In this document: positions 1 through 10,109 of the stretch, one piece after another | Position numbering within the stretch: the stretch's first letter is position 1 | Layout: each line of letters begins with the position of its first letter | DNA from: Hygrophila difformis | Lineage: Eukaryota > Streptophyta > Magnoliopsida > Lamiales > Acanthaceae | NCBI GenBank assembly: GCA_030278955.1 | Contig: JAOANR010000010.1 | Coordinates: forward strand, 29,246,641-29,310,640 | Reading direction: 5' to 3' | Length of the DNA stretch: 64,000 nucleotides | Made by a program: the position numbers and the translations under genes | Notes under the pieces: model-generated | Told to the model about the DNA's origin: nothing | Seen by the model: only the letters and a program-made list of their open reading frames with translations | Database searches by the model: none

Positions 1-400
1 TTTTGGAAATTAGAAGAGATGAGACCTAGTCGTGAGACCATAAATTGTGTCGCGAACCTAGGCTCGCGACATGGGTTTCACGACTGGATAGTTTGTGAAA
101 ATTTGCTAAGTCATGGAGGCCCAGTCGCTAAACTTGAATTGTGGCGCGAGACAAGGTCCCGCGACAGGAGTCTAGCGACTGGCATGGTCTAGCAAAATAT
201 TCCAAGTATTTTGGGCTCCCAGTCGCGAGACCAAGAGTGTGTCGCGAGACGTGGTCTCGCGACAGGTGGGTCTGGCGACTGGGTTTTGAAAATTTTTAAG
301 CGTTCGGTCCCATGTCGCTAGACTGAAAACTGTGTCGCGAGACGTGGTCTCGCGACAGGAATGTCTAGTGACTGGGTTTTATAAAATTTTGTGAAAATTT
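1..400. repeat. Tandem nested palindromes rich in GTCGCGAGAC
   Basis: About four diverged units of roughly 90-115 bp. Each unit has an outer inverted repeat (CCCAGTCGC ... GCGACTGGG) and an inner one (TGTCGCGAGAC ... GTCTCGCGACA, centred near 155, 251 and 346). Every unit could fold as a long hairpin. Units are separated by AT-rich spacers. No coding frame is supported. It is probably part of a transposon LTR or subterminal region cut by the window start, which is inference. Confidence 0.75.
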
Positions 401-1143
401 TGGCAGCATAACGCCTTAAATTGCATTGCATAAAAGTGCGTTATGATCCGTGGGATCACAACGGGAATATTACGTTGCAACCCGTGGGGTTACAACGTGA
501 TGTAATACAATATAGGAAATGGAATTTTTAATATGTATAAACACTTTGATAACACCCCTTTTTAGATCTATCATACTAAATCTAAAAAGTAAAAACAAGA
601 AAAACCAACAAAGAGTTAAACAGTGACTAAAAAGTAAAAATAGAAACAATCTATAAAGGTAAAAAAAAAATAAAATAAAACTAGACTAAGCAACTAAAAA
701 AATTAAACTAAACCTATCCTGCTAAATCTATGAAGGGGTGAACATAAGTGTTTACACATTTTATTAATCTAAAAAAAACATTAAGCCTAACTAAAACAAG
801 AAAATGATCAAGAGACCCAATATGCAACAAACAGTAACAACCCATGGAGAGTATTCCATAACAGATTTTTTGGGAAACAATTCCTTGATCCTTTCAACAA
901 AATATGGTTTAAAATACACCCATTGATTAGGTGTTTCCAACCCAAATTACAAAAATAAAATAAGCTGGAAAATGTGAACACTAGCTACACTAATTTATTA
1001 CAAGGCAAAAATTAAAACTAAGCTAATGTCTATCCCTACATTGCATAAAAATAAATTAACTATCTATCTATTTTTGGAGAGCACAGTGGTGGCTCCAAGA
1101 ATAATAAAAAAAACTAAGTGTAGCTAGGTTACTGTTCAAGGGG
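401..1143. other. AT-rich non-coding stretch
   Basis: No gene is visible. Two near-palindromes lie side by side at about 439-512: CGTTATGATCC with GGATCACAACG, then CGTTGCAACCC with GGTTACAACG, each around a GT centre. The rest is A-rich with short direct repeats such as AAAAAGTAAAAA. Confidence 0.5.
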
Positions 1144-1607
1144 GTGGGAGGATATATTTATAGAAGAGTGGAAAAAGCCCTAGGCCCAATTAAGGCCCAT
1201 GTCGCTAGACAAAATTGCTGTGTCGTGGAACAATCTGTGGCTAGGGACACAAAATATAATTGCATTTCTCTTCAGGGCTGTGAGCATGAGGGGACGGGAG
1301 CTCGAGCTTCAGGAGGAAGAAGACGAAAATTTTGCACTGGTGGAGCTGTGGTCCAGGGACTCCTTCATTCTTTAAGCACATGGGAATTTTAAAAAGGCAT
1401 GTCACGTGACCTTGGTGCTTTTGATTTCTCTCTCCGTGGCGCTATCCTTGCTGTCGCGGGACTCTGTGGCGCGAATCTCATTCTGTGGCGTGAGACTCCT
1501 CTCACTGTCCCTAAGCCATTTTTTCATCTATGGCGTGAGACTCTCCCAGTCGCGAAACCATTTCTCCAGTCACGAGGCACAGTCTAGCGACTGGAGTTTT
1601 GGGACAC
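1144..1607. repeat. Diverged GTCGC/GTGGCGCGA array with TATA-like box
   Basis: Degenerate copies of the motif family of 1-400 (GTCGCTAGAC, GTCGCGGGAC, GTGGCGCGA, GTGGCGTGAGAC) run from about 1200 to 1605. On the minus strand a TATA-like TCTATAAATATATCC lies at about 1150-1164 and could be a promoter, but no gene follows it. The array ends directly at the LTR terminus at 1608. Confidence 0.5.
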
Positions 1608-1958
1608 TGTAACACCCCGGATTTGATAACCCAGGCCGGGATGCCACCGCCACACCTCCCTAGCAAGACACGGTTTCTCCGAGCTTGCTAAAGAGATGCA
1701 AGGCTATGGTTTTTCAGAATTTAAAACATTCAAACAGCCCATTGTAATATAACTTAAAATTAATAATATCAAAGTTGCAACGGAGAATAATATTTTAATA
1801 CATGTATTGCAGCGGAATTTAAATATAGGGCCGACATGGCCAAAACACGGGTTTAAACAGGCCCGTTCATGCAAGTCGTAACTAAATGCAGGAATTTAAA
1901 ATAGAGATTTTCCTAAATGTTCCCATGTATGCATATGATGATGAATAATCCTCAAACT

Positions 1959-2012
1959 CTGAAAGAAAAGGGGAAAAACGGTTTGGGTCAGCAAAACGTG
2001 CTGAGTAAGTTA
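1959..2012 (-). promoter_or_regulatory. Covarying LTR hairpin plus splice-acceptor-like site
   Basis: On the minus strand AACTTACTCAG is followed by stem TCAGCA, loop CGTTT and stem TGCTGA (1988-2004), then a pyrimidine-rich run and TTTCAG|AGT ending at 1959. The same order occurs in all other long LTRs here with different stem bases. It lies 351 nt from the LTR 3' end. A role as intron acceptor is inference. Confidence 0.6.
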
Positions 2013-2294
2013 ACACCCAGCATGATTTAGGGGTTTCAAAGCCTTTAATTAAATTTAATAAAAATATGCTTGTAGGTAATACACAATTTAAGTTAATCAT
2101 CCACTAATAAATAAATGGCATAATTTAAAATAAGGATTTTCACGTGATCATAATTCAACTTACATGGTAAAATAATTTGCAAGGCATAATCTAATCAAAG
2201 TAAAATATTCAAGTCTCTAAATTTTCTCATGACTTCAGGATTTGGTATTTTAAGGATTTCACTCTTTCACTTTTGTTCGATATGATCTAGTATA

Positions 2295-2543
2295 ATTTGT
2301 TCTCGGGGAAATGAACCCACAAGAATTTAAACGCATCCTAGGGAATCGAACCCGTAGGAATCAACACACGTCCTGGGGAATCGAACCCGCAGGAAAACAA
2401 ACAATCGCCCTTGGGGAATCGAACCCGCAAGAACTCAAATACATCCTAGGGAATTGAACCCATAGGAATCAACACACATCCTGGGGAATCAAACCCGCAG
2501 GAAAACACACAATCGTCCTTGGGGAATCAAACCCGCAAGGTAA
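2295..2543 (-). repeat. LTR minisatellite of Pol III B-box-like units
   Basis: Seven units of about 33-36 bp share a core whose minus-strand reading is GCGGGTTCGATTCCCC or close variants. The bases GGTTCGATTCC fit the Pol III B-box consensus GGTTCGANNCC exactly in four or so units and nearly in the rest. Units form a higher-order repeat of three (about 107 bp), present twice. No A box or cloverleaf surrounds them, so these are not tRNA genes. Confidence 0.75.
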
Positions 2544-4274
2544 GAACACATTTCGCAAGTTTCACAAGTTTCTCAAAATATAACTTACACAAGTCGCTGT
2601 CTTACTCCATAAATACTTAAAAATTCATTTTAAGTCTGAAAATTCTGAAATTTCACCATAACTCGAAAACACAGAGACGAACAAGTTTCATATTTTAAGT
2701 TTCTCGATCCGGGTTAAGAAAACGAGTCAAAAATCAAGTCTTTCACATAAGTAGTGTGCTGTCAGGTTTCAGATTCGACACCGTTCGAAGATTCGACTTT
2801 TTAACATATCAAATGGACTCCAAAAATTCTGAAATTTTATATGCACATACTAGACATGATTTCCTAAAACTTTCATTTAGATTGTAAATCGGACTAGAAA
2901 ATATAGAACCATGCTCATCAAGTTCGGACCATTGCACTGTCAGATTTCGCAAAAAGGGTTTAGATCACAGTTTATGTTCGGATCGATTTGGGGTAGCAAA
3001 CGTTGATGAAAATCGTTGAAATTTTTACACAACATAGTTTAATGTGTTAGGATCAAAAGTCTAGTTTTGAGTTTTCCGGTTTGAACTCTTGAAGTAGGGG
3101 TTTTGGTCCGATTTCAAATCTGTCACAGTTTCAAATTCGACTTTTAGGGCAGGTTTGTTGGAGGCCGTTTTCGGATATCAAAACACAATGAAAATTATGA
3201 AAATTTTACACGAACTAGATCTATATCTTAGGAAAGTTTTTCATGTTTTGAGTTTTTCCGTTTGAGCAGTTTTAGGTGTTCGAAAAATTCGCACCAAATC
3301 GCTGCACCGGGGGTTTTCGCGTTGACAGATTTTATAGTTAATAAATCTCTATGTTCGGTTGCATTTTTGGTCACCCAAAACCAAGTAAGCATTAACTTAA
3401 AGTGGGGATGATGTCTAGGATGTCACGGGGTCGTCCGGAATCCACGGGATGTCACGAACGAATCTCCTCAAGTCGGTTTCCTCTTCCAACGTCCACGAAC
3501 CGAATCCGCAAGTAAAAATCCTTAGTTAGATTCGATTTTTGGATTCAAAAAAAAGTGTAGATAAACTCAAAAACTACTTACCAACATCCTAGCGGTCTGT
3601 CTTCTCCTTCTCAAGTCCTTCTTGTTCGGATTTCGTCGTCGGAACTTCAAGAACACAAGGGATTTCGGGGTTTTCGACTTTGGGAGGAGTTTGAGAGAAT
3701 GTGAGGAGAAGAGGGCTGCTCTGGGGTTGTGTTTTTTCGAATTTAGGGTTAGGGAGCAGCCTAATGTCGTCCCCAATATCCTTCCATAGCCCGGGATTGA
3801 GTTTCCATCGTCGGGGGTTGAAAATATGGCAAGAAGATCGTCGGAACGCGTTGTTGCCGTTTTCTGGGGGGGTCACGCGGTCTTGGCGCGCTCATAGGCT
3901 AAACGCCGCGCGGCCAGCGCACGGCCTCCGGACGCCACCATTGCTCCGACGAAGCCGCCCACCACCACCAAGCCACGACCACCGCCGGATAACCATCTCC
4001 ACAACCAGATCTCGCCGCCGCCGCACCACCTTACTCCGTCCACATCCTCCCAACTCACGACAGCACAACTCAGAAGAAACTGGAAGCAAAAAAAGAAAAA
4101 TGGAAGAAGAAGCTGTTGATGGGAAAGAGAAAGAAAATAAATGAAGAGAGAGAGGAAAGAGAAAAAAGGGAAAGAGATAAAATTTATCCGGACCTCGGGA
4201 CCCCGTGTCTGTAACGACCCGAATATTCTATTCCGAATATTTTGTATTTCAAATAAACAAATTCAAACTGTTTT

Positions 4275-4318
4275 GAACTACGTGATGACTTGATCCCTTC
4301 ACCGGGTACGTAGGCAAC
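4275..4318 (+). promoter_or_regulatory. CTACGT hairpin motif, copy 1
   Basis: GAACTACGTGATGACTTGAT then CCC...GGG and TACGTAGGC. Outer stem of CTACG with CGTAG and inner stem of CCC with GGG. One of nine copies in the window. Confidence 0.7.
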
Positions 4319-4538
4319 TTGGAAATTTCAATTCTTTTGACTCGATTCATGGAATGTCTTCGGGCTTCCTTTCCCTCTTTTATTCCATTTTGAATTTTTG
4401 AATCTATCTGCGTTTCATTTCCGAGCAATAATTTATTGTGATAAATTATTTTCTTCTTCTCGGAGATATTTCGACCTTGATTGGATTAAGAAATAAATTT
4501 TATTCCTTTGGACGCCGATAAAAATCCCGGGTATTACA

Positions 4539-4556
4539 GTCTACCCCCCTTAAGAA
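4539..4556 (-). other. Polypurine tract (minus-strand element)
   Basis: The minus strand reads TTCTTAAGGGGGGTAGAC immediately before the LTR start TGTAATACCC at 4538. The same tract precedes LTRs at 6557 and 28150. It primes plus-strand DNA synthesis in LTR elements. Confidence 0.8.
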
Positions 4557-4730
4557 TCAACTTCGTCCCCGAAGTTGGGTGTTAGCTTCTCGCGAGCTTG
4601 GAACTAAGGTCCTTTCTATTTTGTGCTATTGTTTGATTGCGTGATTGTATCATTATGTGTTGTTGTTGTTGATATTGTTTGTATTATTTTATTATATCGT
4701 TTGACTGAACCCAGAATTGAAATTTCCAAG

Positions 4731-4773
4731 TTGCCTACGTACCCGGTGAAGGGATCAAGTCATCACATAGTTC
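4731..4773 (+). promoter_or_regulatory. CTACGT hairpin motif, copy 2
   Basis: Reverse orientation to copy 1. The outer stem is weakened (CTACGT against ACATAG), while the inner CCC/GGG stem is kept. Confidence 0.6.
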
Positions 4774-5017
4774 AAAACAGTTTGAATTTGTTTATTTGAA
4801 ATACAAAATATTCGGGCTAAAATATTTGGGCTTAAGTAAAAATTTTGGGCTAAAAATTTTTGGGCTCAAAAATTTAGGATTTTAATAATAAATAAAATGA
4901 TTGGGCTTGAAAGATTTTGGGCTCCACAATGATAGTTTTAAAATAATAATGGGTTAAAAAATAATACTAGTTTAAAAATATTGATAGTTCAAATATAATA
5001 ATGCTAAAAATAGTCCG

Positions 5018-5030
5018 GGCTCTGATACCA
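5018..5030 (-). other. tRNA-iMet primer-binding site without adjoining LTR
   Basis: The minus strand reads TGGTATCAGAGCC. The minus-strand leader (GGGCTTAAG-type AT-rich repeats) runs left from it to about 4815, but no LTR lies to its right. Instead the sequence switches at 5031 to a plus-strand gag leader. This is a head-to-head junction. Confidence 0.75.
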
Positions 5031-5066
5031 CTTAGGAATTCATCTTCGCGTGCTTAATAACAGAAA

Positions 5067-6121
5067 ATGGCACCTAGGGGAAAGCCGAGGAAGGTAAGTC
5101 CAAACGGCATTGCCGCTAACCTCCCCAACGTGGCCAACAACAATGAGAGTCCTCAGAACCTAGGAGAACGAGTGCCTCCTGTACCCAACAACATGGAAGA
5201 ACGTCTAAGGAGTATGGAGGAAGTCCTTGTAGCATTAGGAAATGCTGAGGTGCATAGAGCACAAGCAGCAGTACCCCCGCCAGTAGCCCAAGTCAACTAC
5301 TTGGCATTGGTAAACACCTACAACCCACCCCATTATGACGACCAAGAGGATCCGGCCAAGTTGGAAGGTTGGATCCGTACCTTTGATAAGCTCTTGAATG
5401 CTATAATATGCCCTGATAAGAAGAAGATACACGTAGCGACCTACTACTTAAGAGGTGAAGCCGACGAGTGGTGGCAAAACCTCCAAGGGAGTACAGAGGA
5501 AGATCAAGAGGCCTATACATGGAATGAACTTAAGGAGGGTCTAAGGGAAAGATTCTACCCACTGAGCACCAAGACTGCGAAATACGAGGAATTCATCAAC
5601 CTCAGACAAGGTGCGCAAACAGTACAAGAGTACTACACCAAATTCAAGGAATTGGTGCGATTTGCTACGAGGATAGTACCAAACGACTGTGACAAGGCTC
5701 AGAAATTCGAGATGGGTCTGAACCTTAGTATTCGGGAGATGCAGTAGGACAATTCACAAACCTGCAGACGGTTTATGATCGAGCTGTAGCAATTGATCGA
5801 GTCCAACAACTGAAGCGCAAAGGAAATGGGGAGTCGAGCAGGGACTCGCAAGAGTTTGAGAAAAAGAATCGAAACATTAGCAATGGCAATTTTAAGGAGA
5901 ATAAGAATAAAGGTTTCAATTATGGGAGAAACGGCATACGTCATACAGTCATACCACGTTGCCCGCAGTGCCACCAAGCCCATCTGGTGCGCGAATGCCC
6001 AAGGCGCGGGACTTGTTATAGATGTGGTGGGGAAGACCACATGATTAGAGAATGCAATGTTCGTGAGGAGAGGATTGAGAAAAGGCTAGATTTGGTAAAC
6101 CCTCAACCAAAAGAGCCATAG
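5067..6121 (+). pseudogene. gag remnant of a Tekay/Del-type Ty3/gypsy element
   Basis: The first frame runs 226 codons (5067-5747) and shows the retrotransposon gag core: a proline-rich N terminus, a PPHYDDQEDPAKLEGWIRTF stretch at about residues 90-109, and the ATYYLRGEADEWWQNL block typical of capsid domains. A TAG at 5745 and frame changes interrupt it. In another frame near 5950-6060 two zinc-knuckle-like motifs appear, the second a canonical C-X2-C-X4-H-X4-C (CYRCGGEDHMIREC). The frame ends at TAG 6119-6121. Gag packages element RNA into particles. No protease or pol follows; the sequence passes to a polypurine tract within 120 bp, so the element is gag-only or deleted. Family assignment rests on motif resemblance. 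Confidence 0.75.
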
Positions 6122-6240
6122 GACGATTGAACGACATCGATCAAGCTGACTTGCCGGCTCAATGAGGAAGGATCATAGGCAACAATACCCGAACCTGTTT
6201 GTGAATAATACATAGGAAGTTATGGGGACATAACTGTAAT

Positions 6241-6256
6241 CTTAAGGGGGGGAGGA
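6241..6256 (+). other. Polypurine tract 1 (internal)
   Basis: CTTAAGGGGGGGAGGA directly before TGTAACGACCCG at 6257. A second tract lies 300 bp downstream, so this one belongs to a captured 3' end. Confidence 0.7.
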
Positions 6257-6540
6257 TGTAACGACCCGAATATTCTATTTCGAATATTTTGTATTTCAAA
6301 TAAACAAATTCAAACTGTTTTGAACTACGTGATGACTTGATCCCTTCACCGGGTACGTAGGCAACTTGGAAATTTCAATTATGGGTTCAGTCAAACGATA
6401 TAATAAAATAATACAAATAATATCAACAACAACAACACATAATGATACAATCACGCAATCAAACAATAGCACAAAATAGAAAGGACCTTAGTTCCAAGCT
6501 CGCGAGAAGCTAACACCCAACTTCGGGGACGAAGTTGATT
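6257..6540 (+). mobile_element. U3-end fragment of a different LTR
   Basis: Begins TGTAACGACCCGAATATTC right after a polypurine tract, as a 3' LTR would, and contains the CTACGT hairpin at 6321-6363. It runs only about 280 bp before a second polypurine tract. The same arrangement is found at 27890-28131 in element B. Confidence 0.65.
6321..6363 (+). promoter_or_regulatory. CTACGT hairpin motif, copy 3
   Basis: Direct orientation, about 65 nt inside the U3-like end at 6257. Outer stem CTACG/CGTAG and inner CCC/GGG are intact. Confidence 0.65.
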
Positions 6541-6556
6541 CTTAAGGGGGGTAGAC
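6541..6556 (+). other. Polypurine tract 2
   Basis: CTTAAGGGGGGTAGAC immediately before TGTAATACCC at 6557. Confidence 0.8.
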
Positions 6557-7824
6557 TGTAATACCCGGGATTTTTATCGGCCTCCAAAGGAATAAAATTT
6601 ATTTCTTAATCCAATCAAGGTCGAAATATCTCCGAGAAGATGAAAATAATTTATCACAGTAAATTATTGCTCGGAAATGAAACGCAGATAGATTCAAAAA
6701 TTCAAAATGGAATAAAAGAGGGAAAGGAAGCCCGAAGACATTCCATGAATCGAGTCAAAAGAATTGAAATTTCCAAGTTGCCTACGTACCCGGTGAAGGG
6801 ATCAAGTCATCACGCAGTTCAAAACAGTTTGAATTTGTTTATTTGAAATACAAAATATTCGGAATAGAATATTCGGGTCGTTACAGACACGGGGTCGCGA
6901 GGTCCGGATAAATTTTATCTCTTTCCCTTTTTTCTCTTTCCTCTCTCTCTTCATTTATTTTCTTTCTCTTTCCCATCGACAGCTTCTTCTTCCATTTTTC
7001 TTTTTTTGCTTCCAGTTTCTTCTGAGTTGTGCTGTCGTGAGTTGGGAGGATGTGGACGGAGTAAGGTGGTGCGGCGGCGGCGAGATCTGGTTGTGGAGAT
7101 GGTGATCCGGCGGCGGCCGTGGCTTGGTGGTGTTGGGCGGCTTCGTTGGAGCAATGGTGGCGTCCGGAGACACCAAATCCGGAGAGGAGATGCGCGGGCA
7201 GCGGATGTGACTTGAGAGGCGGAGCTGCTGGACTGGAGGATGGTGGGGCTGCCGGCGGGAATGGAGACGAGGGCAGGGAGAATGGATGGTGATGCGCCGG
7301 TGGTGCGCCGGAGGCTGTTGAGGCGGAGACGATGAGTGGCCCGAGATGGTGGTCGGAATTAATGAGGGTGGCCGGAGTTGAGTGAGGAAGTAGATGGAGG
7401 TGGTCGGCAGGTTTGGAGGTTGCGGGGGCTGCTGCCTCGCCGGAGGAGGGCGGAGGTGACTGGAATGGTGGTGGTGGCTGGTTTCGTTGGTGGCGACGAG
7501 GGTCGCCGGAGTTGGTGGTCGGAAATGGGTGGTGGGGACTGGAAGGGGGAGGAGATGGGAAAGGTGGTGGCTGCTGTGGCGACTGAGGCGGCTGCTGCTG
7601 GCGACTGAGGCGGTGGAGATGGCGGAGGCAGCGGCCGGAGGTTCGGGGGGATGATCGGAAAGGGTGGCCGGCGGCGGTGTCGTCGGGAATGGAGGAAGAA
7701 GGGGTGGCGGCGGCGGCGGCAGGGTTTAGGGTTAGGGTTAGGATTAGGGTTGGGCTTTGGTGAATGTGGGCTTGGGCAAATGGTATTGGACCAATTTTTT
7801 GTTGGTGGGCTACATGGGATTGGA
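6557..7824 (+). mobile_element. Start of a plus-strand 3' LTR, interrupted by a solo LTR
   Basis: TGTAATACCCGGG follows the polypurine tract. The first 613 bp are the right arm of the palindrome. Beyond 7169 lies a GC-rich block of GGCGG/GCCGG repeats with no convincing ORF, then a short run of TTAGGG-like repeats at about 7720-7755. The solo LTR at 7825 interrupts it; sequence resumes at 10458. I cannot see a clear TTACA terminus for this LTR after 10458, so its 3' limit is unknown. The 329-bp interpretation (6557-6885, ending GTCGTTACA) remains possible. Confidence 0.55.
6778..6820 (+). promoter_or_regulatory. CTACGT hairpin motif, copy 4
   Basis: Reverse orientation. Outer stem partly broken (CTACGT against ACGCAG). 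Confidence 0.55.
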
Positions 7825-7859
7825 TGTAACACCCGAGAAAAACAAATTCAAATTGTTTT

Positions 7860-7902
7860 GAACTACGTCATTACTTGATCCCTTCACAGGGTACGTAGGC
7901 AG
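7860..7902 (+). promoter_or_regulatory. CTACGT hairpin motif, copy 5
   Basis: Located 35-77 nt inside the LTR. Inner stem CCCT/AGGG and most of the outer stem are intact. Confidence 0.7.
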
Positions 7903-9534
7903 CTTGGAACTAAATTCTAAGTTCAGTCACAAAATAAATCACAAATTAAATCACAAAATAAATCACAAACTGAATCTCAAAATAAATCACAAGATCAATC
8001 ACAAAGACGATAGGAGGAATTGGAACTAATTTAACTAGACTAATTAGGGGCACAGAAATGTTAAAAATCAATTCTGACACAGTTACGTGCAACGCCGATT
8101 AAAAATTCATTTCAAAGCCAATTGGTCCGACATTTTTATAGGATGTACACAACACCTTAATGAACAACTTTCATGTTTTAAGCTTTTGGAAATAATGAAT
8201 TTTAGATGTTCAAAAATCGACCAAAACATGCTGCATACGCGCGGACTCCAAAGTTAGTCTAGAACAGTTCTGAAAATCATCCGTTTTGACATATCAAATG
8301 AACTCCAAAATTCATGAAATTTTACATGCATAATCAAGACACAATTATCTACAACTTTTGTTTAGAAATGCAAAGTTGAATCATAAAAAATTGGGTGAAA
8401 AACATGCATCAAGTCGAGTCAAATAATGTTTCCAGATTTCAAACGTTTGCTTTTGTCACAGAAAGTTTACGGCGCGATTTGGAATAGCAAATCTTTATGT
8501 CAATGGCTAAAATTTGGACACAAGGTAGATTAGAGTCTTAGGAACAAAATCTATGTTGAAACGTTTTCGGTTTGAATTCCCGAAGGTCGAGTTTTGGGCG
8601 AGTTTATAAAATTGGACGAAAATAGGGTTTTTGAAAACCGATTTTTGTTTCGTGTCTAGATCTTAAGTTTTAAACGACAATAAACCACAAAAATTGAAGA
8701 GTAAGGTCTTAACTTACTTAGATAGAGAGTAGGGTCGTTGGAAGGGGTTCCCGGATGTCCTAAGGTCGCGACGAACGGCCAACTTCTCCAATCGCTTTTT
8801 GTTCGTCCCCCGACGTGAAATCGTAGTAAAAGGAAAATGGTTAGATTTCGAGTTTTTAAAACTTATGGACGACTAAAACAGTGTAATACTTCTTACCAAG
8901 GTTCTAGAGGGTAGAGGCTTCATCCTGTTTGCCTCGTCGTCGCCGGAACACTCTCCGGAAAGTGGAGTCGAAGAGATTTTGGCTTGGAGAGGGAGAATAA
9001 GGGTGTCTAGGGTTTGTTTTCAGAAAAATATGGGGAGGGGGCGCCCAATACTGATCTTATGGCCTTCCCAAAAGCCTTGATCCGCTTGCCCTCGATAGGG
9101 GACGGATTTTTGGCAAGAAAATCGCCATAGAAGGAAAGTTTACACCTTTTGCACCTCTGGCGCGCTGGTGACGCACACCTATAGCTTTGCCCGCGCGGAG
9201 CACGCGCGACCAGTCCTGGAGATGCGTCTCCTCCTTTCGTGCGGTGGCCGTGCGGCGGCGCGCGGCGAGCGTCGGCCGGCCGGACCGGCCGGTTCGGCGG
9301 TCCGCGTGGTTCGTCGGGTCTTTTCTTCTTTTCTCTATCGATTTTCTACCCTCTATGTGTTAGCTCGACTCCTCGGGTCATTTCCGGTTCGAAATCTTTA
9401 CCTTAAACTTGTTACGAGTTAAACTTGAGAAAACTCGAACTACGAAACGCGATAGCGAATATTTTGATAACATTGAAATACGAACTTTCGAAAAATCCCG
9501 TTCACTAGGCTGAGCCGATCTTCATGCTATCATT

Positions 9535-9777
9535 ATCTTTGAGACTGGCTCGTTAGTGGTCTCCTTACTATCTGAGATTGCCTCGTTAGTGATCTCGCGC
9601 GCTGTGTTATTTGGATCGCCTCGTTAGTGGTCCTACTATCTTTGAGACTGCCTCGTTAGTGGTCGTTAGTGGTCCTACTATCTTTGAGATTGCCTCGTTA
9701 GTGGTCTCCCATTTATTTGGACTGCCTCGTTAGTGGTCCTACGTTTTGAGATTGCCTCGTTAGTGATCTCCCGTATG
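9535..9777 (+). repeat. LTR minisatellite (CTCGTTAGTGGTC units)
   Basis: About eight or nine units of 28-40 bp built on TGCCTCGTTAGTGGTCCTAC with GAGA/GGAT variants. Fewer units are present in the other family A LTRs: about three at 12825-12925 and about six at 19795-19985. Confidence 0.85.
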
Positions 9778-10056
9778 GTGTCCTCTTCTTAGTTTGCGGG
9801 ATAAAATATAAAAGACTCGTGTGAGTGTTTAATTATGCTTAAATCTTATTTACCATATTTTTAAATTATGCTTCTAAACTACGTTCTTAAATTATGCTTT
9901 TAAATTAAGTCCTTTAATTATGTATTCTCGTCTTGAATAAATTAATCATGTTTTTCCGCTGCGAATAAAATATGGATTTTTTTTAAATTAATGCATGAAA
10001 AGTGTAATCTTTAGTTAAAACGCATGTAACCCCTTAAATTGTTTAGTTAGGGATTA

Positions 10057-10109
10057 ACTTACTCGGTATATTTTTATACTGATAAACCGTTGTCATTTTT
10101 CTTTTACAG
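10057..10109 (+). promoter_or_regulatory. Covarying LTR hairpin plus splice-acceptor-like site
   Basis: ACTTACT, then stem CGGTATA (10064-10070), loop TTTT, stem TATACTG (10075-10081), then a pyrimidine-rich tract and TTTTACAG|AGTATG with AG at 10108-10109, 348 nt before the LTR end. Confidence 0.6.

Larger units (their letters stand above)
1608..4538 (-). mobile_element. 3' LTR of a truncated Ty3/gypsy element (family B-like, possibly chimeric)
   Basis: Read on the minus strand the LTR starts TGTAATACCCGGG at 4538 and ends GGGGTGTTACA at 1608. Just before its start lies a reverse-complement polypurine tract, as expected for a 3' LTR. The portion from 1608 to about 3925 aligns along its length with the family B LTRs at 21326 and 28150: same 3' end, splice-acceptor hairpin, donor-like GGTAAG near 3581 and GC block near 3880-3925. 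The first ~610 bp (4538 back to 3926) instead matches the inverted copy at 6557-7169 at about 98 percent, then identity stops abruptly, which suggests a recombinant LTR. An alternative reading is a short 329-bp LTR at 4210-4538, because TGTAAC at 4210 and TTACA at 4538 could also be termini. Confidence 0.7.
3926..4814 (+). repeat. Left arm of 889-bp inverted repeat
   Basis: Pairs base by base with 7169 back to 6281; every matched pair of positions sums to 11095, so the arms have no net indel. By eye about a dozen mismatches are present, so identity is near 98.5 percent. The arm contains ~284 bp of purine-rich and GC-rich LTR-internal sequence, the 329-bp segment from TGTAACGACCC to GGGTATTACA, a polypurine tract and a U3-end fragment. 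Confidence 0.9.
6281..7169 (-). repeat. Right arm of 889-bp inverted repeat
   Basis: Inverted partner of 3926-4814 across a 1466-bp spacer holding the PBS and gag remnant. Outside 7169 the two flanks share nothing obvious. Confidence 0.9.

Noticed and set aside
2295..2543. Cluster of tRNA genes, because of GGTTCGATTCC
   Set aside because: Only the T-arm-like core is present, in 33-36-bp units; no A box, anticodon arm or cloverleaf fits.
4210..4538. Independent 329-bp LTR pair with 6557-6885
   Set aside because: Termini fit, but the inverted arms run 284 bp beyond them on both sides and the longer LTR reading explains the link to 1608; kept only as an alternative.
7720..7755. Interstitial telomere (TTTAGGG repeats), also near 41890
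   Set aside because: Only three or four degenerate units in each place, next to GC-rich LTR sequence; too short to be telomeric.
9168..9422. 84-codon arginine/alanine-rich frame, with relatives at 14317 and 30607
   Set aside because: It repeats in each family A LTR in the GC-rich palindromic block, with three overlapping frames open; composition artefact.
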